From IMG/VR virus record IMGVR_UViG_3300032174_000002, positions 1-64,000 of that record: a stretch of DNA of 64,000 nucleotides; one strand, written 5' to 3'. Source of the stretch: a virus. Under the pieces are notes generated by a model. That model was not told the origin of the DNA. It did not search any database and saw nothing but the letters and a program-made list of their open reading frames with translations. Position 1 is the first letter of the stretch. Each line of letters opens with the position of its first letter. Below, in pieces: positions 32,592 through 40,583 of this stretch. The position numbers and the translations under genes are program-made.

Positions 32592-32786
32592 ATGGCCACC
32601 AACCGCGACACCCATTCACACTTCTGCCCACACTGCTCGCAGCATGTACAGTGCCCGACGACCGAGCACGGCGGCCCGTGCCTCACCCCGCCGCATGTGG
32701 CGATGACCTGCAACCCGTGCGCGGAGCGGATGGTCTGGCCGGCGATCGCCGCCGCGGCCGCTCGCCGCCAGCCCGCAACCACCTGA
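32592..32786 (+). CDS. Zinc-finger protein, first gene of a rightward operon
   Basis: 64 residues. HFCPHCSQHVQCP, GGPCLTPPH and MTCNPCAERM supply Cys/His pairs for one or two zinc sites. It has no room for an SD, consistent with leaderless translation. Confidence 0.7.
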   Translation: MATNRDTHSHFCPHCSQHVQCPTTEHGGPCLTPPHVAMTCNPCAERMVWPAIAAAAARRQPATT

Positions 32787-32814
32787 CCCAGCCCGAGAGG
32801 CCGGAGGGACCGAC

Positions 32815-33402
32815 ATGGACGCATATCGCTACGAGGTGAAGTACTTCGACGCCGAGCTGAGCAGGCAGGGGAGGGGCGGCGTGCGCGTCCGCTCCTTCAC
32901 CAGCTACGATGCGGCGGCCACGTTTGCCGCCGCGAACAAGCTCTACGCCCAGCCCTGCACCGTGTTCGACCGGCAAGAGTTGGCGGCGGGCACCAGCTTC
33001 GAGGCCTCCTCGCCCTGCCAGCTCGGCGGCGACCTGGTGGCGCTGGCGCAGCGCTACGCCCCGGCGCTCCCGAAGGAGGTGCGCGCCATCCTGATGCTGG
33101 CGGCCCGGATCTACCAGGAGTCGGGCGAGCCCGACCTGTCGATCCGCTGCCAGGAGACGGCGGCCGGGATCAAGGAGGCGACTGCGCTGCCGAGGTCACG
33201 GCCGTTCGTCCCGAGCGCGGCCGCGGCGGAGCGCCGGCGCGTCGCCGATCCGTCCTATGTCCCGACGCTCGACGAGGCGCTCCGGCATCCCGACGCTTTC
33301 GTCGAGGGGATGATCGAGACCGCCGGCGAGGTGCGCCTCGGTGCCGGCCGCTGCCCGGCGAGCTTGCTGGCGCCGGTTACACCGCGCGGGAACCGCCGGT
33401 GA
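32815..33402 (+). CDS. Protein of unknown function
   Basis: 195 residues, ATG with GGAGGG SD. N-terminal 60 residues form a beta/alpha fold (RYEVKYFDAELSRQGRGGVR). The middle is helical; a Pro/Arg-rich tail follows. No family recognised. Confidence 0.65.
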   Translation: MDAYRYEVKYFDAELSRQGRGGVRVRSFTSYDAAATFAAANKLYAQPCTVFDRQELAAGTSFEASSPCQLGGDLVALAQRYAPALPKEVRAILMLAARIYQESGEPDLSIRCQETAAGIKEATALPRSRPFVPSAAAAERRRVADPSYVPTLDEALRHPDAFVEGMIETAGEVRLGAGRCPASLLAPVTPRGNRR

Positions 33403-33668
33403 TCCTCTACCACGGCGAGCGCCGCACCCCGAAGGAACTCGCGGCCATCCTGGTCAGGGAGAAGCTCGAGGAGCTACCGGCCGACTGGACGCCGGAGAAC
33501 ATCCCAGGCGAGCAGCCGACGCCGGGCGAGCGCCTGGCGGTCATCGAGCAGATCGCCAAGTACCGGGCGCGCTTCTACAAGATCCTGTCGGTCATGGACG
33601 GCGAGGAGCCGGCGGACCTCGGCGCCGCTGGTCAGGTGCTGCGCGACATCCTGGAGCCGCGGTCATGA
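33399..33668 (+). CDS. Protein of unknown function
   Basis: 89 residues from GTG, overlapping the previous stop. Charged helices (GERLAVIEQIAKYRARFYKI). No family recognised. Confidence 0.6.
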   Translation: MILYHGERRTPKELAAILVREKLEELPADWTPENIPGEQPTPGERLAVIEQIAKYRARFYKILSVMDGEEPADLGAAGQVLRDILEPRS

Positions 33669-33889
33669 GCGCCGCCTATCACTGCGACGCCTGCGGCAAG
33701 CTCGCCGAGCCCACGGATATCGTCTCCTTCGAGAATGTGGACACCTGGAAGAACGAGACGGATGGCGAGGCGTCCTGGAGCCGTATCGACATCTGCCGCG
33801 CCTGCTGGCCTCGCCCCTTCGGCGAGGTGCTCCAGGCGGCCTGCATCGGCTTCGACAAGAGGGCGCCGAGGAAGAAGGCGCGGTCATGA
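33665..33889 (+). CDS. Zinc-binding small protein
   Basis: 74 residues from ATG 33665. YHCDACGKLA and DICRACWPRP form a C2-C2 site. Basic C-terminus. Coupled to both neighbours. Confidence 0.65.
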   Translation: MSAAYHCDACGKLAEPTDIVSFENVDTWKNETDGEASWSRIDICRACWPRPFGEVLQAACIGFDKRAPRKKARS

Positions 33890-34266
33890 CCGCCCTCCGC
33901 TGGATTGGCCTCGGCATCCTGGCCTACGGCTTCCTGTGCTTCGAGTTGGGAGTCTGGTGCGGCAGCCGCCGGTTCGAGGCTCAGACTCGGGAGTTGCGCG
34001 CGAAGGCTGCGCGGGTGGCACGGAGGCTGGCCCCACTTCTGCTCCTGTCCGTGTTGCCGGCGGCTGGCTGCGGTCCGATCGCTACGCCGCCAGATCGCGG
34101 CGCCGCAGCGGTCAGCGCCCTCGCTTACGTCCGCGACGACAGATCCAATCTCTGTTTCGCGGTGGTCACCAGCAACAGCTTCGGCGGCTGGATGATCACG
34201 TCGATCGCCGGCATTCCCTGCACCCCTGAAGTGATGCGGCTGGTCGGCCGCGGGAGCATCCAATGA
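33886..34266 (+). CDS. Membrane protein with embedded lipoprotein signal, spanin-like
   Basis: 126 residues. An N-terminal transmembrane helix (WIGLGILAYGFLCFELGVWC) is followed by a basic helix. A second hydrophobic segment then ends in a lipobox LPAAGC (57-62). An in-frame GTG at 34015, preceded by GAAGG, would start a lipoprotein MARRLAPLLLLSVLPAAGC. This resembles nested i-/o-spanin arrangements but in one frame. The C-terminus (LCFAVVTSNSFGGWM) is a conserved type of phage small protein. Confidence 0.65.
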   Translation: MTALRWIGLGILAYGFLCFELGVWCGSRRFEAQTRELRAKAARVARRLAPLLLLSVLPAAGCGPIATPPDRGAAAVSALAYVRDDRSNLCFAVVTSNSFGGWMITSIAGIPCTPEVMRLVGRGSIQ

Positions 34267-34469
34267 GAAACGCAAGGAAGCAGCGCGAAGCGCGGCGAGC
34301 GCGGACGCGGCAGCAAAACGCGCAGCTCGAAGGTGACGGCGCCCTACGGGACACCATCGAGGCGCCCTCGCATGAGTCGCCGGACGAGCCCTACGATTTT
34401 GCCGCCGACGACCTGGCCTTCGACGCCGCCAGGGAGAGGAGCATGGGCCATGGCCGCTCCCGCGATTGA
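34263..34469 (+). CDS. Small charged protein of unknown function
   Basis: 68 residues from ATG overlapping the previous stop. Arg-rich first third, acidic end. No family recognised. Confidence 0.5.
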   Translation: MRNARKQREARRARTRQQNAQLEGDGALRDTIEAPSHESPDEPYDFAADDLAFDAARERSMGHGRSRD

Positions 34470-34959
34470 GACCATCCTGTCGCAGATCCGCAACCTCGAG
34501 CACGCCGCCTACCGCGCGGCGGCTGCGGCCTGCCAGACCGCCCGGCTCCACGTCGGGACCGCCGAGCGCCGATGGGAGAGGACCGAGCGCGAGCAGATCG
34601 AGCGCCGGGAGCTGGGCCTCCGCGCTGGCCAGATCGAGACCTTGCGCCGGAAACTCGCCCGGATCGAGGCGCGACTCCATGCAGCCGTCGCTCCCTGCGC
34701 CTCGTGTGGCGAGGACGCACCGGCCGGCGCCACCATCTGCCCCGAGTGCGGCGCCGATCCGGCCGCCAAGACAGCCGCCTGCTCCAACTGTGAGGGGACC
34801 GCCGAGTACGAGCGCCAGACCGGCAGGGCACCCTGGCTGACCGTGACGGAACCTTGCCGACACTGCACCGATGGCCAGGTCGAGGCTCCCTTCCTACTCG
34901 AACGGGTGCGGGCTCTCGGGGAGCCGTGGGCGATGGAAGCGGCGGGAGGGCCGCGATGA
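34450..34959 (+). CDS. Coiled-coil zinc-ribbon protein
   Basis: 169 residues. Residues 1-75 form a coiled coil; then CASCGEDAPAGATICPECGA and CSNCEGTAEY with CRHC give two rubredoxin/DnaJ-like zinc sites. Encoded just before the PP-loop enzyme and coupled to it. Confidence 0.65.
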   Translation: MAAPAIETILSQIRNLEHAAYRAAAAACQTARLHVGTAERRWERTEREQIERRELGLRAGQIETLRRKLARIEARLHAAVAPCASCGEDAPAGATICPECGADPAAKTAACSNCEGTAEYERQTGRAPWLTVTEPCRHCTDGQVEAPFLLERVRALGEPWAMEAAGGPR

Positions 34960-35759
34960 GGCTCGACCCCGAAGTCCGCGAGGTCCTCGACCACGGCGCC
35001 CTCTTCGTCGCCAACCATAGCGGCGGCAAGGACAGCCAGGCGATGCTCATCCGGCTGCTTGAAACGGTGCCGCGCGAGCAGCTCGTGGCCGTGCACGCCG
35101 CCCTTGGCGAGGTCGAGTGGCCCGGCGCTTTGGAGCACGCCGAGCGCCAGGCGCAGGATGCCGGGCTGCCGTTCCTGGTCGCTCGCGCCGGCATCTCGCT
35201 GCTCGAGATGGTCGAGCGCCGCTACAGCCGGCGGCCGGAGGTCCCGTCCTGGCCCTCCGCCTCGACGCGGCAGTGCACCTCCGATCTGAAGCGCGGGCCG
35301 ATCGCGCGCGAGGTCCGCCGGTTCGCCAAGGCGCACGGCTTCTCGGTGCTGGTCAACTGCCTGGGCATCAGGGCGGCCGAGAGCCCCCGCCGCGCCGTCG
35401 CCGCAACCTGGTCGGCAAACGCCCGCGCGACGACGCATCGCCGGCAGTGGTTCGATTGGCTGCCGATCCACGCCATGAACACGGTGGAGGTCTTCGAGAC
35501 GATCCGCGCGGCCGGCCAGCAGCCCCATCCCGCCTACGCCGGCGGCAACGAGCGGCTGTCATGCATTTTCTGCATCTTGGGCTCCGCCGCGGACGCTCGT
35601 AACGGCGCCATCCGCCACCCCGACCTGTTCGCCCGCTACGTCGAGCTGGAGCGCCGGACCGGCTACACAGCGCACCAGTCGCGCCGGAGCCTCGAAGAGG
35701 TCGCCGGCCTGACCGTCGAGCAGGCTCGCGAGCTGCATGCCGCGGAGGCTCCGCGATGA
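34956..35759 (+). CDS. PAPS-reductase-like PP-loop enzyme
   Basis: 267 residues from ATG 34956. The PP-loop is NHSGGKDSQ (about 20-28); then RQCTSDLKRGPIAREV, and a CIFC pair near residue 205. This is the adenylating alpha-hydrolase fold of PAPS reductases and DndC-like enzymes. In phages the substrate is unknown; thiolation or nucleotide modification is possible. It lies among zinc proteins and an HNH gene. Confidence 0.75.
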   Translation: MRLDPEVREVLDHGALFVANHSGGKDSQAMLIRLLETVPREQLVAVHAALGEVEWPGALEHAERQAQDAGLPFLVARAGISLLEMVERRYSRRPEVPSWPSASTRQCTSDLKRGPIAREVRRFAKAHGFSVLVNCLGIRAAESPRRAVAATWSANARATTHRRQWFDWLPIHAMNTVEVFETIRAAGQQPHPAYAGGNERLSCIFCILGSAADARNGAIRHPDLFARYVELERRTGYTAHQSRRSLEEVAGLTVEQARELHAAEAPR

Positions 35760-36028
35760 CCTTCATGCCCTACGGCACCCTGACCGACAACGCCCCGATC
35801 CACCCAGGACGGAAGCCGAGGAGCAACCGCCAGGTCTTCCGGGTTACCAAGTCGCCGATCTGCGAGTACAACCCGGCTGGCAAGAATTGGGTGGCGATGC
35901 TGTCCGACCGCTTCCATGGCCTCGCCGTCGTCGAGGTGGACGTCTACCTGCCTGGCGCCCCCTCCCTCCGGCTTTGTGATGACTGTGCTCGACGGTTCCC
36001 GCGGCGTAGGGTGCGGGCGCTGCGATGA
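35756..36028 (+). CDS. Protein of unknown function
   Basis: 90 residues, ATGA coupled. A CDDC pair near the C-terminus and an earlier Cys may bind metal. No family recognised. Confidence 0.55.
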   Translation: MTFMPYGTLTDNAPIHPGRKPRSNRQVFRVTKSPICEYNPAGKNWVAMLSDRFHGLAVVEVDVYLPGAPSLRLCDDCARRFPRRRVRALR

Positions 36029-36360
36029 AGCTGGTCTGCCTCCTGCTCGGCGGCCCGACCTACACGATCGACGGGATGCCCTTTGAGTGGCACCCTCGCC
36101 TCGGCCCCGCCCTGCTCGGCAAGAAGGGCCAGGTCCTCGCCAGCCAGCCAGGCCCGCGGCACCGCTTCTGGAAAGCGATCGATTGGTGGCGGGAACAGGG
36201 CTGCCGGGTGACGGACGCAGGGGTCTGCATCTACGAGGAGCCGCCGGCGCCGGTCTACGTACAGATCGTCGGTCGCCATTACGCCGAGGTGGCGCCCGGC
36301 CGAACGCCGGAGGATGTGCGCCGCGAATGGCTGGCGAAGATCGAACGGGAGCCGCGATGA
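36025..36360 (+). CDS. Protein of unknown function
   Basis: 111 residues. Aromatic first half (YTIDGMPFEWHPRLGPALLG) and a helical C-terminus. Coupled on both sides. Confidence 0.6.
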   Translation: MKLVCLLLGGPTYTIDGMPFEWHPRLGPALLGKKGQVLASQPGPRHRFWKAIDWWREQGCRVTDAGVCIYEEPPAPVYVQIVGRHYAEVAPGRTPEDVRREWLAKIEREPR

Positions 36361-36803
36361 TGCGCCGCTCCCCGCTCCGCCGCATCGGCAAGAAGACGGC
36401 CGCCAGGATGGCCCATGGAACGCCACGCCGTCCGCTCCCGGCCCGCAACCCCGAGCGCCAGGAGGCGAGTTACAGGCGAAACTACGCCGGTCCTCTGCCC
36501 GGCGACTACCGGCTACGTATCGTGGTGATGCCCTGTGCGGCCTGCGGGCGCCGGGCACCCTCCGAGCCGGCCCACGTCCGCGCCCGCGGGATGGGAGGGG
36601 CCAAAGGGTGCTGGAGGGACCTGGCGCCGCTCTGCGGGCCGCGGTTCGGCGACGTCGGCTGTCATCGGCTCTTCGACGGCGACAGGGCCGCCTTCCGGGC
36701 GCGCTTCCCCGGCCTCGACCTGGCGGCGATCGCGGCCGAGCTCGCCGCGGCGTACCTGGCGGAATTGGGGCTCGCGGTGGACGCTCCCCCAGCGCTGCGC
36801 TAA
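36357..36803 (+). CDS. HNH-type nuclease-like protein
   Basis: 148 residues. CAACGRRAPSEPAHVRARG followed by LAPLC and GCHRLFDGDRAAF gives a Cys-bracketed H...H pattern typical of phage HNH proteins used in recombination. A basic N-terminus precedes it. Confidence 0.7.
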   Translation: MMRRSPLRRIGKKTAARMAHGTPRRPLPARNPERQEASYRRNYAGPLPGDYRLRIVVMPCAACGRRAPSEPAHVRARGMGGAKGCWRDLAPLCGPRFGDVGCHRLFDGDRAAFRARFPGLDLAAIAAELAAAYLAELGLAVDAPPALR

Positions 36804-36815
36804 CCTTCCATCCTG

Positions 36816-37148
36816 ATGAGCGACCCCGCGAAGCCCCTCACCCCCTCCGAGATGGGCCGCCGCGGAGGCGCCCGGTCGACGGCTGCCCAGAAGGCCGCGG
36901 GCCGGCGCAACCTCCGCTCGGCGGCGAGGGCCCGGAAGCGGGCGCTCCGCGCCCAGGCCGAGGCGGCGGCCCAGATTCCGATCGGCAACACGGTCGACGA
37001 AAAGCTGGCGGCGGGGAGGGAGATGCTCGCCGGCGGGGCGTCCCTGGCCGCGGTGGGACGGCGCCTGAAACTCTCCCGGGAACGGGTACGGCAGGCTCTC
37101 GGAGAGTTTGCCGCCGAATGCCGGGCGGCGCGGCGGCGGCCGGAGTAA
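36816..37148 (+). CDS. HTH protein
   Basis: 110 residues. A basic N-terminus with RRGGARSTAAQKAAGRRN is followed by a C-terminal HTH (GASLAAVGRRLKLSRERVRQ) similar to sigma region 4. Last gene of the rightward block; ends eight bases from a convergent gene. Confidence 0.6.
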   Translation: MSDPAKPLTPSEMGRRGGARSTAAQKAAGRRNLRSAARARKRALRAQAEAAAQIPIGNTVDEKLAAGREMLAGGASLAAVGRRLKLSRERVRQALGEFAAECRAARRRPE

Positions 37149-37168
37149 CCGCCTCTCAACTCAGGCGG
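37149..37168. terminator. Short hairpin at a convergent gene junction
   Basis: CCGCCT (37149-37154) and AGGCGG (37163-37168) with an 8-nt loop lie between two converging operons. There is no T-run, so termination is weak or factor-dependent. Confidence 0.35.
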
Positions 37169-37347
37169 GATCCCCGCAGGTTGATGCTCGGGCTTCCGGG
37201 AAGGATTCGCTCGACCTTGAGCCGCCCCTGGCAGGGATCGCAGCCGGCCGGCTTGTCCCCGCACATACCGCCACGCCTCCGGCTAGCAAACCCCTCGAGC
37301 CATCGACAGCCGCAGCGTTCGCAGATCAGGTGGACGTCGGCCTTCAT
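37156..37347 (-). CDS. Zinc-ribbon protein
   Basis: 63 residues. CERCGCRW and MCGDKPAGCDPC form the metal site. Overlaps the helicase loader gene by four bases and ends its operon. Confidence 0.6.
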   Translation of the reverse strand: MKADVHLICERCGCRWLEGFASRRRGGMCGDKPAGCDPCQGRLKVERILPGSPSINLRGSRLS

Positions 37348-38093
37348 GGAGCCGCCATGAGCGATCCCTGGACCGCCGCGAGGCTCAGATCGGCGACGAG
37401 GCCGCCGACGATGCGCCGGTAGAAGCCGTCCCCCCACTCCCGCAATTCCTCATCCCCGAGATTGGTGGTGATGATCGTCGGCCGGCTCTGCGACTGCCGC
37501 TCCTCGAGCAGCGTCCAGACCCGCTCATGGCGGTTGTAGGAGAACGACTCCCGCCGGCGCAGGTCGTCGATGACCAGGATGCCGGCGCAGGCGTAGTTCA
37601 TCATCGCCTCGTCCTGGAAGGCGTCGAGGTTCAACTGGTGGGCGGGGAGCCAGCGGCCGATCCGGCCGGCGCGCAGCACCTCGTCGAACATGGCGGCCGC
37701 GATGTGGGTCTTGCCGATGTTTGAGACGCCGCGGACCAGGAGGATGGGCAGGTAGCTCTCGTCGCGCGTCCAGAACCGGAAGGCGGCCACGGCGGGCGGC
37801 ATCCGCATCCGGCTGCCATCCCAGGTCTCCCAGGTCATCCGGCAGTAGGAGGCGGGGACGCCAGACCGGCGCCGGTCGTCGCGCGCCTTGTCGGGGTTGA
37901 AGTGCATGAAGGTCGCCTCGCTCTTGCACTTCTCGCAGCCGCCGTTCGCGAGCTCGTACTGCGTCATCGCGGCACCGCACGGACAGAGTTTGCCGCTCGG
38001 CGAGCCGAGCCACCGCTCGATCCCCTCAGTGCTGGTCTCGGGACAGCGGCTCGCCACGTCCCGGTAGTGCCGGGGGGCTATCGATGGCTGCAT
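37344..38093 (-). CDS. DnaC-like helicase loader ATPase
   Basis: 249 residues. A zinc motif (C37, C39, C53, C56) precedes an AAA+ core: Walker A GVSNIGKTH (122-130), Walker B ILVIDD (172-177), and sensor 1 PTIITTN. It should load a replicative helicase, host or phage. The start lies inside the end of the preceding repeat-containing gene. Confidence 0.82.
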   Translation of the reverse strand: MQPSIAPRHYRDVASRCPETSTEGIERWLGSPSGKLCPCGAAMTQYELANGGCEKCKSEATFMHFNPDKARDDRRRSGVPASYCRMTWETWDGSRMRMPPAVAAFRFWTRDESYLPILLVRGVSNIGKTHIAAAMFDEVLRAGRIGRWLPAHQLNLDAFQDEAMMNYACAGILVIDDLRRRESFSYNRHERVWTLLEERQSQSRPTIITTNLGDEELREWGDGFYRRIVGGLVADLSLAAVQGSLMAAP

Positions 38094-39111
38094 CTCGGTT
38101 CTCCTGTGGTTTCTTGAACATGCCGGCAGCTTCCATGCGTCGGATCTCCGCCTCGGCGCGGGATGCCTCGGCGGGGCTCATCTCGCGCGGTTTGAGGGTG
38201 CCTGGCGGCAGTTGGTTCTCGCGGGGGACGTCGAAGCGGCGGCCTTGAAGGCCTGACCCCGGCCGCGATGCGCCGTTCCCGTTCGCCGCTCGCTCGGTCG
38301 GTTGGTGATCCTGGGTGTCTCCGCACCGCTTGCCGAGCCAGGTGGCCATCCCCTCGTAGGTGCGTCGCTTGGCAGCGTGGTTGCGCGACCAGAGACGCAG
38401 GGCGGACAGGCGCTGCCGCACATCGACCCCCGGATAGGCGCGCTCGAGCTCGCTGACCAGGGCCGCTCTGACGCCGTACTCCACGGCCGAGCCGGCGTGC
38501 CCCCACCGCTCGTCTGGCGCCAGGCCTGCTGAGGACGTGTCCGCCAACTCCCTCCTCGGAGCCAAGTAGTGATCGGCGAGTTTCGGCGGCTGACCAGCGA
38601 TCGGGATCCAGATCACCACGTCGGGGGCGCCCCCCGGCGGCCCCTTTCGCCGCTCAGCATCGTGCTCGCGCGCGCTGCTGCCGAGCCGAGGAGCGGGAGG
38701 GGTAAGGGGTGGGGATTGGGGGGTCTGGGGGGAAGGGGGCGGGGATGGGGGGGGTGAGGGGTCATGCCCATCTCTCCGGTGCCCTGCCGGTGCCCTGCCG
38801 GTGCCCTGCCGGTGCCCTGCCGGTGCTACGGCTGTGCCATCAGCCTGCCGGTGCCCTGCCGGTGCCCTGCCGGTGCCCTGCCGGTGCCCTGCCGGTGCTA
38901 CGGCTGTGCCATCAGCCTGCCGGTGCCCTGCCGGTGCTACGGCTGTGCCCTGGCCGGTGCCAGGAGCGTCAGCATACGGCGTCCCCGCTGAATCAAGCGC
39001 CGCCTGAAGTAGCTGGCGAACGACCTCGGCGATACCAATGCCGCGGCGCCTCGCCTCAATCTCGAGCCGGAAGAGCACCGGCTCCGGTAAGTCGAGCGTG
39101 CGCTGCTTCAT
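38026..39111 (-). CDS. Probable replication initiation protein with repeat linker
   Basis: 361 residues. The N-terminus is a short helix unit (FRLEIEARRRGIGIAEVVRQ). Residues 50-115 are a degenerate 11-residue repeat (GRAPAGHRQGT) encoded by 11-bp tandem repeats; a Pro-rich stretch follows. The C-terminal domain holds LSALRLWSRNHAAKRRTYEG and GMATWLGKRCGD, like the helicase-loader partner of other phages. Overlaps the DnaC-like gene by 68 bases. Confidence 0.65.
   Translation of the reverse strand: MKQRTLDLPEPVLFRLEIEARRRGIGIAEVVRQLLQAALDSAGTPYADAPGTGQGTAVAPAGHRQADGTAVAPAGHRQGTGRAPAGHRQADGTAVAPAGHRQGTGRAPAGHRRDGHDPSPPPSPPPSPQTPQSPPLTPPAPRLGSSAREHDAERRKGPPGGAPDVVIWIPIAGQPPKLADHYLAPRRELADTSSAGLAPDERWGHAGSAVEYGVRAALVSELERAYPGVDVRQRLSALRLWSRNHAAKRRTYEGMATWLGKRCGDTQDHQPTERAANGNGASRPGSGLQGRRFDVPRENQLPPGTLKPREMSPAEASRAEAEIRRMEAAGMFKKPQENRDAAIDSPPALPGRGEPLSRDQH
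38778..38960. repeat. 11-bp tandem repeats in a 72-bp higher-order unit
   Basis: GGTGCCCTGCC is repeated four times (38778-38821), then a 28-bp spacer. The whole 72-bp block repeats at 38850-38921 and a shortened third block follows. Since 11 is not a multiple of three, gain or loss of one unit would shift the host gene's frame. Confidence 0.85.
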
Positions 39112-39332
39112 CGGCCCGCAGCCCCCGCATCCGCCGAGCGGAGGGGCTCGACGAGATCTGGCGGGGGTGGGGCACTTCGGCTGCGTAGGCTGGCGTCAAA
39201 CTCGATGGCGTGGCGCGTGTGGATAGCGATGCAGCGCCGTAAGTAAGACTGGAATGGGACCGCCTCGAGCGCCGCAGCCTTCCGCGCGTCTGACAGGAGG
39301 TCATCGTCCAGGATAAGGGTGAACCTCGGCAT
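39108..39332 (-). CDS. Ribbon-helix-helix-like small protein
   Basis: 74 residues from ATG 39332. MPRFTLILDDDLLSDARKAA fits the strand-helix start of CopG/Arc-type proteins. A Pro-rich tail follows. May regulate the replication operon. Confidence 0.55.
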   Translation of the reverse strand: MPRFTLILDDDLLSDARKAAALEAVPFQSYLRRCIAIHTRHAIEFDASLRSRSAPPPPDLVEPLRSADAGAAGR

Positions 39333-39388
39333 GGCGTGATCTCCGCAGAAAGTAGGAAGGAGATAGTACGGCTGGCGGCGCGCCGGCG

Positions 39389-39829
39389 TCAAGTTCTAGG
39401 CCGAACCTCCGCCGCGGCCTCCTCGAGCCGCCGCGTCCGCTTCCCGCACCAGCAGACCACGGCTCCTGGCGGGAAGGCGTGGCCATCGGCGCACCTGGCG
39501 TCGACCATGGCCACACTGAAGGGCTCCCGCTTCGACGGCCGGAGGGTAGCCAAGAGATCGTCCACCGCGGCTCGCAGCGTAGGGCTGCCGCTGGCGATCG
39601 ACGCCAGGGACGGCCTGATGGGCGCGGAAGGGGAAGATCGGGCGTCCTGTGGCATCCTGCGGGCTGGCGGCTCCCGAGCCACCGCCTCGAGGAGCGGCCC
39701 GAACTCGCCGGCGCCATCGAGCAGCATCGCGAGGATCTCCGGCCCGGTCATCGAGTCGAGGGTGCCGCGGCCCTGGGCGGCCATGGCGGCGCCGAGCCAG
39801 CGCTGGACCTGGGCTTCAGCTTCGGTCAT
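39389..39829 (-). CDS. Protein of unknown function
   Basis: 146 residues. Helical N-terminus; near the C-terminus ARCADGHAFPPGAVVCWCGK forms a likely zinc site. Overlaps the upstream gene by 14 bases. Confidence 0.6.
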   Translation of the reverse strand: MTEAEAQVQRWLGAAMAAQGRGTLDSMTGPEILAMLLDGAGEFGPLLEAVAREPPARRMPQDARSSPSAPIRPSLASIASGSPTLRAAVDDLLATLRPSKREPFSVAMVDARCADGHAFPPGAVVCWCGKRTRRLEEAAAEVRPRT

Positions 39830-40583
39830 CGGGAACCTCCTTCGGCCGACGTCGCCGGCGTCGAATCGAGTCCGCCAGGCGATGCCGGACCGGCGGCCTG
39901 GTCAAGCCGTCCTCCCGCAACCAGGTGCACACGGTCGGCAGCGACACGCCCACCGCGGCGACGATCTCCCGGAGCTTCTTGCCGGCGATCCGGAGCTGCA
40001 TCACCTGGATGCGTCTCTCCCGCCTTGCCCGCGCCTCCGGCGTGTCGGCCTCCCACTGCGCCCGGCGGGTCGCCTCCGCGGCATCGCAGCGGTCCTCGGC
40101 CTCGAGGTGCCGCTTGACCGCGTTGCGGCTGATGTCGAGCTCTCGGGCGATGCGGTGGACGCTCCACCGGCGCTCACGGGCGAGCTCGCGCGCCACGGGG
40201 CCGATCGCCTCGTAGTCGCGGCCGTTGCGGCGGCCGTTCTGGATCACGTCGGCCTGGCTCTTGGTGCGGAGCACGCCGGCGCGGCGCAGGTAGTCGAAGA
40301 CGGTCTGCTGCGACGGGGCCGGATCGACGCCGGCGGCGCGGAGTCTCGCGACCACCCCGCGACAGGACAGCCGCTCCTCGACGTAGAGGCGCCGGGCCTC
40401 GAGCATGGTCCGGGCCGTGAAGCAGTTCTGGTCGGCGATCCGGCTATTCCGTTTCAGGACGCCGTAGGCCCATCCAGGGCTGACGCCGGCGGCGCGCGCG
40501 GCCGCGGTGTGGCTGCTGGTCCGGGCGTAGTTGGCGAGCACTCTGGCGCGGTGCCAGGCGCCGTAGATCGGGCGGCGGCTCAA
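39816..40583 (-). CDS. Multi-HTH DNA-binding protein
   Basis: 255 residues from TTG 40583 with SD GGAG and TTGA overlap. At least three HTH-like units: AAARAAGVSPGWAYGVLKR, WSVHRIARELDISRNAVKRH and IVAAVGVSLPTVCTWLRE. The layout recalls transposase or resolvase DNA-binding arms but no catalytic domain is present. Confidence 0.65.
   Translation of the reverse strand: MSRRPIYGAWHRARVLANYARTSSHTAAARAAGVSPGWAYGVLKRNSRIADQNCFTARTMLEARRLYVEERLSCRGVVARLRAAGVDPAPSQQTVFDYLRRAGVLRTKSQADVIQNGRRNGRDYEAIGPVARELARERRWSVHRIARELDISRNAVKRHLEAEDRCDAAEATRRAQWEADTPEARARRERRIQVMQLRIAGKKLREIVAAVGVSLPTVCTWLREDGLTRPPVRHRLADSIRRRRRRPKEVPDDRS

Noticed and set aside
38778-38960. CRISPR array
   Set aside because: Repeat unit is 11 bp with identical 28-bp spacers and lies inside a coding gene; it is a minisatellite.
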